NCBI RefSeq assembly: GCF_005047635.1
Contig: NZ_SUKC01000004.1
Coordinates: 1 to 64,000 of the forward strand
Length of the DNA stretch: 64,000 nucleotides
Direction: 5' to 3'
DNA from: Arthrobacter sp. CAU 1506
GTDB taxonomy: Bacteria; Actinomycetota; Actinomycetes; Actinomycetales; Micrococcaceae
Shown: one piece after another, positions 7,924 to 15,818 of the stretch
How the letters are laid out: every line of letters starts with the position of its first letter
How positions within the stretch are numbered: the stretch's first letter is position 1
Notes under the pieces: model-generated
The model's input: the letters and a program-made list of their open reading frames with translations, nothing else
What the model was told of the DNA's origin: nothing
Databases searched by the model: none
Program-made: the position numbers and the translations under genes

Positions 7924-8009
7924 GCTGTCCCTCCCCTCGGTCGCCCTGGTTCCGCCCTCTGGCCGCCTAGCCGAATCGTACGCCCGCGCGCGGCCGATAG
8001 TCTGGAGTG

Positions 8010-8417
8010 GTGACTGAAACTTCCCCCCGGCTTCACGCTGGCCTGCCGCTGGTAGCAGGGTCGCTGGCCCTGGATCTGGCAGCCATCGTTCTTTTTGCGG
8101 CAGCCGGCCGAAACACGCATGAACACGGCCTTGCCGTCGTCGGCATTCTCCTGACCGCAGCCCCGTTCCTGATCGGGGCACTGATTGGCTGGGCGGTTGT
8201 GCGCGGCCGGCGCCGGCCGATCGCGCTCTGGCCCACCGGCGTCGCGGTCTGGCTGGCCGCAGTGGTCCTGGGTCTTGCTCTGCGCGGCCTGGCAGGAGGT
8301 GGGCTCGCAGTATCGTTCCAGATCGTGACGTTCCTGGTGCTCGGCGCGCTGCTGCTGGGCTGGCGCGCGCTGGCGACACTGGTCATCAAACTACGCTTCC
8401 GCCGACGGGTGGAATAA
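8010..8417 (+). CDS. DUF3054 membrane protein
   Basis: A 135-residue membrane protein with four hydrophobic segments (about residues 12-30, 42-60, 75-92 and 96-118), matching the DUF3054 family of actinobacteria, whose function is unknown. Of two adjacent GTG codons (8007 and 8010), the second lies exactly 6 nt after the -10-like TAGTCT (7998-8003), the spacing seen at other probably leaderless genes here, so 8010 is preferred. It ends 44 nt before the Lrp-domain protein and may form a short operon with it. Confidence 0.78.
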   Translation: MTETSPRLHAGLPLVAGSLALDLAAIVLFAAAGRNTHEHGLAVVGILLTAAPFLIGALIGWAVVRGRRRPIALWPTGVAVWLAAVVLGLALRGLAGGGLAVSFQIVTFLVLGALLLGWRALATLVIKLRFRRRVE

Positions 8418-8461
8418 CCTCGGTGGTAGGAAAGATTCCGCTCCAGCAGAAAGGCAGTGCA

Positions 8462-8740
8462 GTGGCTACAGCATTCGTTCTCATCCGGACCGATGCAACC
8501 CGGATCCCGGAGTGCGCGCAGGAAATCTCCGAGATCGAGGGCATCAGCGAGGTCTACTCGGTCACCGGCGAATGGGACTTGATCGCTGTGGCCCGTGTAG
8601 CCAAGCACGACGACCTGGCCGACGTGATCGCCGACCGCCTCTCGAAGGTCAAGGGCGTTCAGGCCACCACAACACACATCGCCTTCCGTGCCTATTCAAA
8701 GCACGATCTGGATGCCGCGTTCTCGCTCGGATTCGAGTAG
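8462..8740 (+). CDS. Stand-alone Lrp/AsnC ligand-binding (RAM) domain protein
   Basis: A 92-residue protein made only of the Lrp/AsnC effector-binding domain: ATAFVLIRTD, IPECAQEISEIEGISEVYSVTGEWDLI and VARVAKHDDLADVIADRLSKVKGV. The DNA-binding helix-turn-helix is absent, so it cannot act as a classical Lrp repressor. Stand-alone domains of this kind form ring or dimer assemblies and bind amino acids. The GTG at 8462 is chosen because the domain begins right after it. In related actinobacteria a protein of this type also lies beside trpD, which would suit amino acid sensing. It is transcribed toward trpD, with a hairpin between them. Confidence 0.82.
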   Translation: MATAFVLIRTDATRIPECAQEISEIEGISEVYSVTGEWDLIAVARVAKHDDLADVIADRLSKVKGVQATTTHIAFRAYSKHDLDAAFSLGFE

Positions 8741-8752
8741 GGCAGCCAGCCG

Positions 8753-8804
8753 CGGAAGTGCCCCGGAGGCCAGTTCACGGAAACTGGCCTCCGGGGCACT
8801 TCCG
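8753..8804. terminator. Bidirectional terminator, Lrp-domain gene and trpD
   Basis: A perfect 23-bp inverted repeat (arms 8753-8775 and 8782-8804; arm sequence begins CGGAAGTGCCCCGGAGG) with a 6-nt loop, sitting between two convergent genes. No strong T-run follows on either strand. The length and perfection still make a shared terminator the simplest reading. Confidence 0.8.
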
Positions 8805-8857
8805 CTTTAAGCGGTCGGCCGCGCGCACCTGCCGCCAGTAACCGGCAGCAGCAGTAA

Positions 8858-9910
8858 TCAGCGCGTGGCGTCGATCCAACGCTGCAAGGCCCCGGCCGCA
8901 GCCCCGCTGTCGATGGCCGAGTTGGCGCGCGCCAGACCGTCCGCCAGCCGTTCCAGCAGCGGTGCGTCCGCGGCCATGTCATTGGCTACCAGCGCTGCCG
9001 CAGCATTCAGGACGACGGCGTCCCGCACCGGACCCTTATCCCCGGCCAGGACGCGGCGTACCACCTCGGCGTTCGCAGCCGCATCGCCGCCGCGCAGGTC
9101 CTCCAGGGTGGCCCGGGCGATGCCCAGGTCCAAGGGATCCAAGTCATACTCTGTGACGGCGCCGTCCCGGACTTCCCACACCGATGAAGGACCCGTCGTG
9201 GTCAGCTCGTCCAGCCCGTCCCCGCCGCGGAATACCAGCGCGCGGATGCCGCGGGCAGCCAGCACGCCGGCGATCAGCGGCGCCAGCCGGGCGTCGGCGA
9301 CGCCGATGGCGGCCGCCGTGGGGTGCGCCGGATTGGTCATCGGTCCCATGAAGTTGAAGGCCGTGGCCACTCCGAGTTCTCCGCGGACAGCGCCCGCGTA
9401 GCGCATGGACGGATGGAAGACCTGGGCAAAGCAGAAGGTGATGCCGGCGTCGACGGCTGTTTGCGCCACCCGCTCCACCGGGAGGTCAAGGCGGACGCCC
9501 AGGGCTTCAATCACATCTGCTGAACCGGAGGACGACGACGCCGCCCGGTTCCCGTGCTTCACGATCCGGGCGCCGGCCCCAGCGCACACCAAGGCAGCCA
9601 TGGAAGAAATGTTGACGGTGTTCTGCCGGTCTCCGCCCGTGCCGACAATGTCCAGCTTCTCGCCGGGAATGTCGATCGGCCGCGCGTTGCCGACCATGGC
9701 CTCCACCAGCCCTGTCAGTTCGTCGACGGTCTCACCTTTCGCGCGCAACGCGACCAGGAAGCCTGCCATCTGCGCATCGGTGGCCGCGCCGGACATGATG
9801 GCATTCATCGCCCACTCCGTTTGAGCGGTCGTAAGGTCCTGCCGCGAGATCAGGGCTGAAATCAGTTCCGGCCAGGTGGGTGTGTTCTGAGCGTTCGGTT
9901 CCGTCGTCAC
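8858..9910 (-). CDS. trpD: Anthranilate phosphoribosyltransferase
   Basis: A 350-residue enzyme that transfers phosphoribosyl from PRPP to anthranilate, the second committed step of tryptophan synthesis. The motifs are complete: GTGGDRQNT (residues 90-98; PRPP pyrophosphate site), KHGNRAASS (118-126), [11 protein letters not shown], and the acidic GGDGLDELT metal site. It is alone here, not in a trp operon, as is common in actinobacteria. The GTG start lies 6 nt after a TAACCT -10 box, so the mRNA is probably leaderless. A small dyad (9923-9937) overlaps the promoter region. Confidence 0.96.
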   Translation of the reverse strand: MTTEPNAQNTPTWPELISALISRQDLTTAQTEWAMNAIMSGAATDAQMAGFLVALRAKGETVDELTGLVEAMVGNARPIDIPGEKLDIVGTGGDRQNTVNISSMAALVCAGAGARIVKHGNRAASSSSGSADVIEALGVRLDLPVERVAQTAVDAGITFCFAQVFHPSMRYAGAVRGELGVATAFNFMGPMTNPAHPTAAAIGVADARLAPLIAGVLAARGIRALVFRGGDGLDELTTTGPSSVWEVRDGAVTEYDLDPLDLGIARATLEDLRGGDAAANAEVVRRVLAGDKGPVRDAVVLNAAAALVANDMAADAPLLERLADGLARANSAIDSGAAAGALQRWIDATR

Positions 9911-9916
9911 TTCACT

Positions 9917-9937
9917 AGGTTATCTACGTTTTGTAGA
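9917..9937 (-). promoter_or_regulatory. trpD promoter with small dyad
   Basis: On the minus strand TAACCT (9917-9922) precedes the trpD GTG by 6 nt, the leaderless geometry. Immediately upstream is the 5-bp inverted repeat TCTAC-N5-GTAGA (9923-9937). The dyad may be an operator, although arms of 5 bp could be chance. Confidence 0.45.
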
Positions 9938-10046
9938 AACTTCCGGATTGTTAACTTCCGCGCCGTTCCGCGGAATACTGCGGGTTGGGAACCCAAACGC
10001 CGCGCCACGCGTTCGAATGCATTGGTGAACTAGGCGGATTTATAGA

Positions 10047-10058
10047 CATAATGGCCTT
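10047..10058 (+). promoter_or_regulatory. ctaE promoter, leaderless geometry
   Basis: The -10-like hexamer CATAAT (10047-10052) ends 6 nt before the GTG of ctaE, and no Shine-Dalgarno sequence intervenes. A -35-like TTGGTG lies at 10022-10027 with a long 19-nt spacer. The gene is therefore probably transcribed from its first base or close to it. Confidence 0.5.
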
Positions 10059-10697
10059 GTGACAACTGCAACCCACGCCCCCAGCACCCCGGCGCATCCA
10101 ACGCTGAACCGCCCCAACCTGGTTTCTGTAGGAACCGTTGTGTGGCTCTCCAGCGAGCTGATGTTCTTTGCCGGTCTTTTCGCCATGTACTTCACCCTCC
10201 GCGCCACTTCCGGCGAGATGTGGGCGATTGAAACCGAAAAGTTGAACGTTCCATTCGCGCTGGCCAACACCATCGTCCTGGTGTCCAGCTCCTTCACCTG
10301 CCAGTACGGCGTCTTCGCCGCAGAGCGCCTGCAGGCCCGCCGCACCGGCGGTCTCCTCAATGTCGCCAGGTGGGGCATGGTCGAGTGGTTCCTGTTGACC
10401 TTCTTCCTCGGTGCCATTTTCGTCTCCGTCCAGGCCTACGAATACGCGATCCTCGTCTCCGAGGGAGTCTCGCTGTCCTCCAACGCCTACGGGTCAGCGT
10501 TCTACATCACTACCGGCTTCCACGGCCTTCACGTCACAGGCGGGCTCATCGCCTTCCTGCTGATCATCGGCCGCGCCTATGTCGCTAAGAAGTTCGGTCA
10601 TTTCGAAGCCACATCCGCCATCGTCACGTCGTACTACTGGCACTTCGTCGACGTCGTGTGGATCGCTCTCTTCATCATCATCTACTTCCTGAAGTAG
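10059..10697 (+). CDS. ctaE: Cytochrome c oxidase subunit III
   Basis: A 212-residue subunit III of the aa3-type cytochrome c oxidase, with five membrane helices and the expected [10 protein letters not shown] motif in the helix IV region and [11 protein letters not shown] at the C-terminus. It supports proton uptake and stability of the catalytic subunit CtaD. It is the first gene of ctaE-qcrC-qcrA-qcrB, which builds the bcc-aa3 supercomplex together with ctaC, ctaD and ctaF further downstream. The promoter suggests a leaderless mRNA starting at the GTG. Confidence 0.96.
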   Translation: MTTATHAPSTPAHPTLNRPNLVSVGTVVWLSSELMFFAGLFAMYFTLRATSGEMWAIETEKLNVPFALANTIVLVSSSFTCQYGVFAAERLQARRTGGLLNVARWGMVEWFLLTFFLGAIFVSVQAYEYAILVSEGVSLSSNAYGSAFYITTGFHGLHVTGGLIAFLLIIGRAYVAKKFGHFEATSAIVTSYYWHFVDVVWIALFIIIYFLK

Positions 10698-10775
10698 ACG
10701 GCCAGGGCCCGCATCGTGCAGGCCCGACCCGGCCGAACATCTACGCACACGCACCGCAGAGTTAGGAACCATCAA

Positions 10776-11588
10776 GTGAAGGCACTCTCCCAGAGGCGAC
10801 GACACCCCCTGGCGGCCGTTGCCCTGTTGCTCTTGGGATTGCTGGTCACCGGCGGCTTGTACGCCGTTGCTGGCAATGTCAACGAGGCCAAGGCCCAGAC
10901 CACCAACTTTTCCGCGCAGGACATCGAAGAGGGCGAAAAGCTCTTCGTGGCCAACTGCGCAACTTGTCACGGAATTGGTGCAGTCGGGGCCCCGGAGGGT
11001 GCACACGGCAACCAGGCAGGCCCGGCACTGATCGGTGTCGGCGCTGCCGCTGTCGACTTCCAGGTGGGAACCGGCCGCATGCCGATGCAGATGTCCGGAC
11101 CGCAGGCCCAGGTTAAGCCGAACCAGTTCGACGAAGAGCAGACCAGGCAGCTGGCTGCGTACGTGGCATCGCTCGGCACGGGTCCGGCCATCCCGGACGA
11201 AGACATTCTCGATGTCTCCAAGGGAGATCCCGCCGCCGGCGGCGAGATCTTCCGCGTCAACTGCGCCATGTGCCACAACGCTTCCGCCGCAGGCGGCGCT
11301 CTGACACGCGGCAAGTTCGCCCCCGCCCTGGCCGGCGTCAGCGAAGCACACATTTACGAAGCCATGGCCACGGGCCCCCAGAACATGCCGGTGTTCAACG
11401 ACGCGAACATCTCCCCCGAGGAGAAGCGCGATGTCATCGCCTTCCTGAAGACGATTGAAGAACAGGGCACCCCGGGTGGCTTCTCGCTCGGCTCGCTCGG
11501 TCCGGTCTCCGAGGGCCTGCTGATGTGGACTGCCGGATTGGGTGTCGTCATTGCGTTCACCATCTGGCTGACCCAGCGGTCTTCATAA
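10776..11588 (+). CDS. qcrC: Dihaem cytochrome c subunit of the bc1-type complex
   Basis: A 270-residue membrane-anchored cytochrome with two c-type haem sites, CATCH (Cys61, Cys64, His65) and CAMCH (Cys163, Cys166, His167). It has an N-terminal hydrophobic anchor (about 11-32) and a C-terminal helix (about 243-262). The two haems let electrons pass directly from the bcc complex to the oxidase, replacing a soluble cytochrome c, which is the actinobacterial arrangement. The GTG of VKALSQRRRHP is chosen as start because the sequence before it in frame is not membrane-like. It lies 78 nt after ctaE. Confidence 0.96.
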   Translation: MKALSQRRRHPLAAVALLLLGLLVTGGLYAVAGNVNEAKAQTTNFSAQDIEEGEKLFVANCATCHGIGAVGAPEGAHGNQAGPALIGVGAAAVDFQVGTGRMPMQMSGPQAQVKPNQFDEEQTRQLAAYVASLGTGPAIPDEDILDVSKGDPAAGGEIFRVNCAMCHNASAAGGALTRGKFAPALAGVSEAHIYEAMATGPQNMPVFNDANISPEEKRDVIAFLKTIEEQGTPGGFSLGSLGPVSEGLLMWTAGLGVVIAFTIWLTQRSS

Positions 11589-11678
11589 CCTTCGCTTCCG
11601 GCGGCCTGCAAAGGCCGCCGCACAAGCGTCACCAGTCATATATGTTTTTGAACTATTTACAGAAGGATGAGAGGGATC

Positions 11679-12707
11679 ATGGGCGACCATAGTCACGGCA
11701 GTCCGAGCACCTCGGGCACCGTTGCTACGGCTGGTCAGAGCGACGTGGAGAAGTTTCAGGATCCTGGACTTCCGCCGCATCGCCCGCGCCGTGCCGACAA
11801 AGATCCCCGGGCGGAAAAGCGCGCCGAACGCCAGGTTGCGATACTCTTCGTAATCTCCATCATTGGCACCGTACTTTTCTTCGTCGGGTACTTTGGCATC
11901 CGTTTGGATGACACCATCGCAACGCTGCGTTTTCAGAACTTCACCTTGGGCATGGGCACGGCCTTCGCCATGCTGGGCATCGGCGTCGGCATTGTCCACT
12001 GGGCCAAGACCCTCATGCCTGACCACGAAATCGTGGAAGAGCGCCACGAGGTCCGCACCGAAGAGGACCGCCGGGACGCAGAACAGATCATTGGCCAGGT
12101 CCTCGACGAATCGGGCATCTCCCGCCGTCCGCTGATCCGCAACACGCTGATCGGCGCCGGTGTGCTGGCCATCCTGCCTGCCATCGGAATCTTCCGCGAC
12201 CTCTCCAAGGACCTGAACCCGGAGGTGCTGCGGCACACCATGTGGGATGCCGGCGTCCGCCTGACCCGCGACCCGAGCGGCACCCCGATCAAGGCCTCCG
12301 ATGTCACCATCGGTTCCGCCTTCCACGTTATCCCGGAAGGGCTGAACGAAGCCGAGCACAAGCTTGAGGAGAAGGCCAAGGCCGTCGTCCTCTTGATGCG
12401 CCTGAACCCCGATGAGCTGCATGTCTCCCCCGGTCGTGAAGACTGGAACTACAATGGCATCGTTGCTTACTCGAAAATCTGCACCCACGTTGGATGCCCG
12501 GTGGCGCTGTACGAACAGCACACGCACCACCTGCTCTGCCCTTGCCACCAGTCGACCTTCGACCTGACCCAGGAATGCAAGGTGATCTTCGGCCCCGCCG
12601 CGCACGCCTTGCCCCAGCTTCCGATCAGCGTTGACGACGAGGGCTACCTGGTCGCCACCAGCGACTTCCATGAACCTGTTGGACCGAGCTACTGGGAGCG
12701 TGGCTAA
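11679..12707 (+). CDS. qcrA: Rieske iron-sulfur subunit of the bc1-type complex
   Basis: A 342-residue Rieske protein with three membrane helices near residues 52-75, 90-108 and 152-172, the actinobacterial layout, and a C-terminal [2Fe-2S] domain. Cluster ligands are Cys268 and His270 in CTHVGCP, and Cys287 and His290 in CPCHQS; the other two cysteines (273, 289) form the family disulfide. The start is set at the ATG of MGDHSHGSPS because GAGAGG precedes it at good spacing; an in-frame ATG at 11667 is an alternative. It ends 2 nt before qcrB. Confidence 0.95.
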   Translation: MGDHSHGSPSTSGTVATAGQSDVEKFQDPGLPPHRPRRADKDPRAEKRAERQVAILFVISIIGTVLFFVGYFGIRLDDTIATLRFQNFTLGMGTAFAMLGIGVGIVHWAKTLMPDHEIVEERHEVRTEEDRRDAEQIIGQVLDESGISRRPLIRNTLIGAGVLAILPAIGIFRDLSKDLNPEVLRHTMWDAGVRLTRDPSGTPIKASDVTIGSAFHVIPEGLNEAEHKLEEKAKAVVLLMRLNPDELHVSPGREDWNYNGIVAYSKICTHVGCPVALYEQHTHHLLCPCHQSTFDLTQECKVIFGPAAHALPQLPISVDDEGYLVATSDFHEPVGPSYWERG

Positions 12708-12709
12708 GC

Positions 12710-14356
12710 ATGAGCGCTTCAACTGATACTTACACACCCAAAACGCGGGTCGGACGGATCACCAACTTCGTCGACACCCGCGTCGGCGGCTCCTCGATCG
12801 TCAAGGAATTCGGACGCAAGATCTTTCCGGACCACTGGTCCTTCATGTTCGGCGAAGTCGCGCTGTACTCGTTCGTCATCCTGCTGCTCTCCGGCACGTT
12901 CCTGACGTTCTTCTTTGACCCGTCGATGGCGGAGACGCACTACAACGGACCGTACGTCCCGCTCAAGGGCGTCGAGATGTCCGTCGCGTACCAGTCCACC
13001 TTGCAGATCTCCTTCGAGGTCCGCGGCGGTCTCTTCATGCGCCAGCTGCACCACTGGTCGGCACTGCTGTTCGTCGCCTCGGTGTCCTTCCACATGCTGC
13101 GCGTCTTCTTCACCGGCGCTTTCCGCCGGCCGCGCGAGCTGAACTGGGTTGTCGGCTGCGTCCTGCTGATCCTGGCCCTGGCTGCCGGCTTCACCGGCTA
13201 CTCGCTGCCCGACGATCTGCTCTCCGGAAACGGCCTGCGCATTATCGACGGCGTGATCAAGGGAATTCCGCTCGTTGGTACCTACATCTCCCTGCTGCTC
13301 TTCGGCGGCGAGTTCCCGGGTACCGACATCGTGGGACGCCTCTACGTGCTCCACATCCTGCTGGTTCCGGCGCTGATCCTGCTGATGATCGCCATCCACC
13401 TGTTCATGGTCGTGGTGCACAAGCACACCCAGTACCCCGGCCCTGGCCGTACCGAATCCAACGTTGTCGGTTTCCCGGTTGGCCCGGTCTACGCAGCCAA
13501 GGCAGGCGGCTTCTTCTTCGTAGTCTTCGGCATCCTGGCCGTCATTGCGGCCAACTTCCAGATCCTGGCGATCTGGGACTACGGGCCCTACGACCCCTCC
13601 CCCGTCTCCGCCGGTACCCAGCCTGACTGGTACATCGGCTGGGTGGATGGCGCGCTGCGCCTGATGCCCGGTGTGGGCGAGTTCGTCATCTTCGGTCGGA
13701 CCGTCTCGCTGAACGTGCTGCTCCCGGCGCTTGCGCCGGCCGGCCTGCTGTTCACCCTGATGTTCGCTTGGCCGTGGATCGAACGCTGGGTCACCAAGGA
13801 CAACCGCGAGCACCACATCCTGGACCGCCCGCGCAACGCTCCGTTCCGCACCGGCATCGGCGTTGCAGGCGTCGTGTTCTACTGTGTGATGTGGGCTGCT
13901 GCCAGCTCGGACCTGATCGCCACGCACTTCCACGTGTCGCTGAACGACGTGACGTACTGGCTGCGCGCGCTGTTCTTCCTGGGCCCGATCCTCGGCTTCA
14001 TCATCACGCGCCGCATCTGCCTTGCACTGCAGCGCAAGGACCGCGAGATCGCACTGCATGGCCGGGAGACCGGACGCATCGTCCGCCTGCCGCACGGCGA
14101 GTTCATCGAGGTCCACGAGCCGCTGAACGACTACAAGCTGTACCGTCTGGTCAACTTCGAGTCGCCGCAGGTGCTCCCGGCACAGCCGAACAAGGCCGGC
14201 CACATCAAGCGCACTGAGAAGCTGCGCGGCGCCGTGTCGCGGTTCTTCTTCGAGGATCGCGTGGCACCGGTAACCCCGGCCGAGCTGGAGGCTGCCCACA
14301 GCCACCATGCCGAGGTTGAGGCCCCCGCCGAAAAGGCAGAAGTCAGCGGCCACTAA
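12710..14356 (+). CDS. qcrB: Cytochrome b subunit of the bc1-type complex
   Basis: A 548-residue cytochrome b that binds two b-type haems and forms the quinol-oxidation and quinone-reduction sites. It has about eight membrane helices, and PDWYIGW near residue 305 is the actinobacterial version of the PEWY quinol-site motif. A hydrophilic C-terminal extension of about 120 residues carries acidic repeats (EVEAPAEKAEV). It is the last gene of ctaE-qcrCAB, starts 2 nt after qcrA, and is followed by a strong terminator. Inhibitors of the mycobacterial homologue bind this subunit. Confidence 0.96.
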   Translation: MSASTDTYTPKTRVGRITNFVDTRVGGSSIVKEFGRKIFPDHWSFMFGEVALYSFVILLLSGTFLTFFFDPSMAETHYNGPYVPLKGVEMSVAYQSTLQISFEVRGGLFMRQLHHWSALLFVASVSFHMLRVFFTGAFRRPRELNWVVGCVLLILALAAGFTGYSLPDDLLSGNGLRIIDGVIKGIPLVGTYISLLLFGGEFPGTDIVGRLYVLHILLVPALILLMIAIHLFMVVVHKHTQYPGPGRTESNVVGFPVGPVYAAKAGGFFFVVFGILAVIAANFQILAIWDYGPYDPSPVSAGTQPDWYIGWVDGALRLMPGVGEFVIFGRTVSLNVLLPALAPAGLLFTLMFAWPWIERWVTKDNREHHILDRPRNAPFRTGIGVAGVVFYCVMWAAASSDLIATHFHVSLNDVTYWLRALFFLGPILGFIITRRICLALQRKDREIALHGRETGRIVRLPHGEFIEVHEPLNDYKLYRLVNFESPQVLPAQPNKAGHIKRTEKLRGAVSRFFFEDRVAPVTPAELEAAHSHHAEVEAPAEKAEVSGH

Positions 14357-14371
14357 AGTACCGTCTGCATG

Positions 14372-14404
14372 AGAATGGCCCCGGACTGAGTCCGGGGCCA
14401 TTCT
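14372..14404 (+). terminator. Intrinsic terminator of ctaE-qcrCAB
   Basis: A 16-bp perfect stem, AGAATGGCCCCGGACT (14372-14387) and its complement (14389-14404), with almost no loop, followed by a mixed T-rich run. It lies 15 nt past the qcrB stop and could also end transcription from the opposite strand. Confidence 0.85.
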
Positions 14405-14488
14405 TGTATCTACGTCGGGAACGTCTGTCGGGACCACCCGTCGGCCGGAACTACCGCGTCACGGCGTTGTAGGACCCTTTCTGGGCCC

Positions 14489-15274
14489 CTAATACCTCTT
14501 CATGTTGTAGGCACGCGGCGCGCGTCCCCCAGGCCGTTGCAGCGGCACCCAGAGCTTGTAGCGGTCGGCCCTGTAGTACGAGATGGAAAAGTCCACCATG
14601 GTTTTGGACACGTAGGCATGCCGCTGGATTTTCAAGAGCGGCGAGCCGATGTCCACATTCAGCAAGCGGGCGATGGACGGCTGCGCTGCGGTGGCCTCAA
14701 TGGTGTCCTCGCCCCACTCCATAATCAGCCCGTAGCGTTCGCTCAGAACGTTGTACAGCGACGGCGGCGGGCCCTCGTCCAGGATGCCCGGCACCCGTTG
14801 GGCGGGGATGAAGTTTTCGTCCACGCTCATAGGCTCGGCATCGGCCAGCAATTGGCGGCGAAAGCGTACTACCGGCTGGCCCTCCTCGATCTGCAGTTCA
14901 CGGGCAACCAACGGCGTGGCGCCGATCTGTTCAAAACTGAGCACCCGCGCGTCCGGCACCATCCCGCGGCGCTGCATCTCTTCCGTGTACGAGGTCAGCT
15001 TGACCTGCAGGTCCAGCTTGGGCTGGCGTACAAACGTACCCAGGCCCACGATGCGCTCGAGCACCTGCTCGGCAACGAGCGAGTCGATTGCTTGCCGAAC
15101 GGTCATCCTCGCCACGCCGAAGCGCTCGGTAAGATCCCGCTCCGACGGGAAGGCGCTGCCGGGTTCACAGCGATCCTGGGCATGACGGCGCAGGATGTCC
15201 CGGAGCTGGACATGCTTCGCAGTGCGAGAGGTAACGTCGATATCGCCTTCGATCGCAGCCGAACTGATGGACAC
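14489..15274 (-). CDS. GntR-family regulator with UTRA domain (HutC/DasR-like)
   Basis: A 261-residue regulator with an N-terminal GntR winged helix (about residues 20-85; FPSERDLTERFGVARMTVRQAIDSLV) and a C-terminal UTRA ligand-binding domain (about 100-255; LTSYTEEMQRRGMVPDARVLSFEQIGATP). UTRA proteins sense small molecules such as amino sugars or histidine derivatives. The GTG start has GGGAGG 5 nt upstream, and TAGAAT (15309-15314) is a good -10 about 35 nt before it. It stands alone between two convergent respiratory operons, and no likely target operon is adjacent. Its ligand is unknown. Confidence 0.87.
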   Translation of the reverse strand: MSISSAAIEGDIDVTSRTAKHVQLRDILRRHAQDRCEPGSAFPSERDLTERFGVARMTVRQAIDSLVAEQVLERIVGLGTFVRQPKLDLQVKLTSYTEEMQRRGMVPDARVLSFEQIGATPLVARELQIEEGQPVVRFRRQLLADAEPMSVDENFIPAQRVPGILDEGPPPSLYNVLSERYGLIMEWGEDTIEATAAQPSIARLLNVDIGSPLLKIQRHAYVSKTMVDFSISYYRADRYKLWVPLQRPGGRAPRAYNMKRY

Positions 15275-15365
15275 GCGGCCTCCCTGCTCAGGTGATGGGG
15301 TCGAAGCCATTCTATCCCGGTCTAGACCAGCCCTGCGGCAGCGTGGGAGCGTCCCGGGCATGCGA

Positions 15366-15397
15366 AAGGGCCCGGAACCAAACGGTTCCGGGCCCTT
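15366..15397 (-). terminator. Intrinsic terminator downstream of ctaF
   Basis: A perfect 14-bp stem, AAGGGCCCGGAACC (15366-15379) and its complement (15384-15397), with an AAAC loop, about 18 nt after the ctaF stop on the minus strand. It should end the ctaC-ctaD-ctaF transcript before the gntR gene. Confidence 0.8.
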
Positions 15398-15414
15398 CAG
15401 GTAGTGCTATGTGC

Positions 15415-15816
15415 TTAGTGGGCGTGGTCTCCACGGCTGTACTCGTAGACCCATCCGATGATGGCTACGGTGGTCAGGCCGATGGAAATGTAGACGATCC
15501 ACCAGCCGACTGCCAGACCCATGAAGCCGGAGGCGGCACCAAGGCCCAAGACCAGCGGCCACCAGCTCCACGGGCTGAACATGCCCTGCTCGCCGGCACC
15601 CTCATGGATCTCGGCGTCGACCCGGTCCTCCGGACGGGGTCCGACACGCCGTGCCGTGAACCAGAGGTAGCCGCCGATCATCAGCGACAGTCCGGCGGTC
15701 AACCAGAGCGCCAGGTAACCGACAGGTTCGTGCCAGTGCCCCATGAAGCCGTAGACGGTGCCGACAATGGCGAAGAACGGCGCAAGCGCGATGAATAGCC
15801 AGGCTTCAATCTTCAC
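15415..15816 (-). CDS. ctaF: Cytochrome c oxidase subunit IV (actinobacterial type)
   Basis: A 133-residue membrane protein of the actinobacterial oxidase subunit IV family, with four hydrophobic helices (about residues 5-24, 33-53, 82-100 and 104-123). Typical sequence is MKIEAWLFIALAPFFAIVGTVYGF and the closing YEYSRGDHAH. It is part of the aa3 oxidase with no known catalytic residue. It is the last gene of ctaC-ctaD-ctaF, 2 nt after ctaD, and ends at a terminator. Confidence 0.94.
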   Translation of the reverse strand: MKIEAWLFIALAPFFAIVGTVYGFMGHWHEPVGYLALWLTAGLSLMIGGYLWFTARRVGPRPEDRVDAEIHEGAGEQGMFSPWSWWPLVLGLGAASGFMGLAVGWWIVYISIGLTTVAIIGWVYEYSRGDHAH

Positions 15817-15818
15817 AG

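Noticed and set aside
10051-10062. Tiny upstream frame ATG-GCC-TTG-TGA overlapping the ctaE GTG
   Set aside because: If transcription starts at the GTG, as the CATAAT spacing suggests, it is not in the mRNA, and a four-codon frame is easily a chance event.
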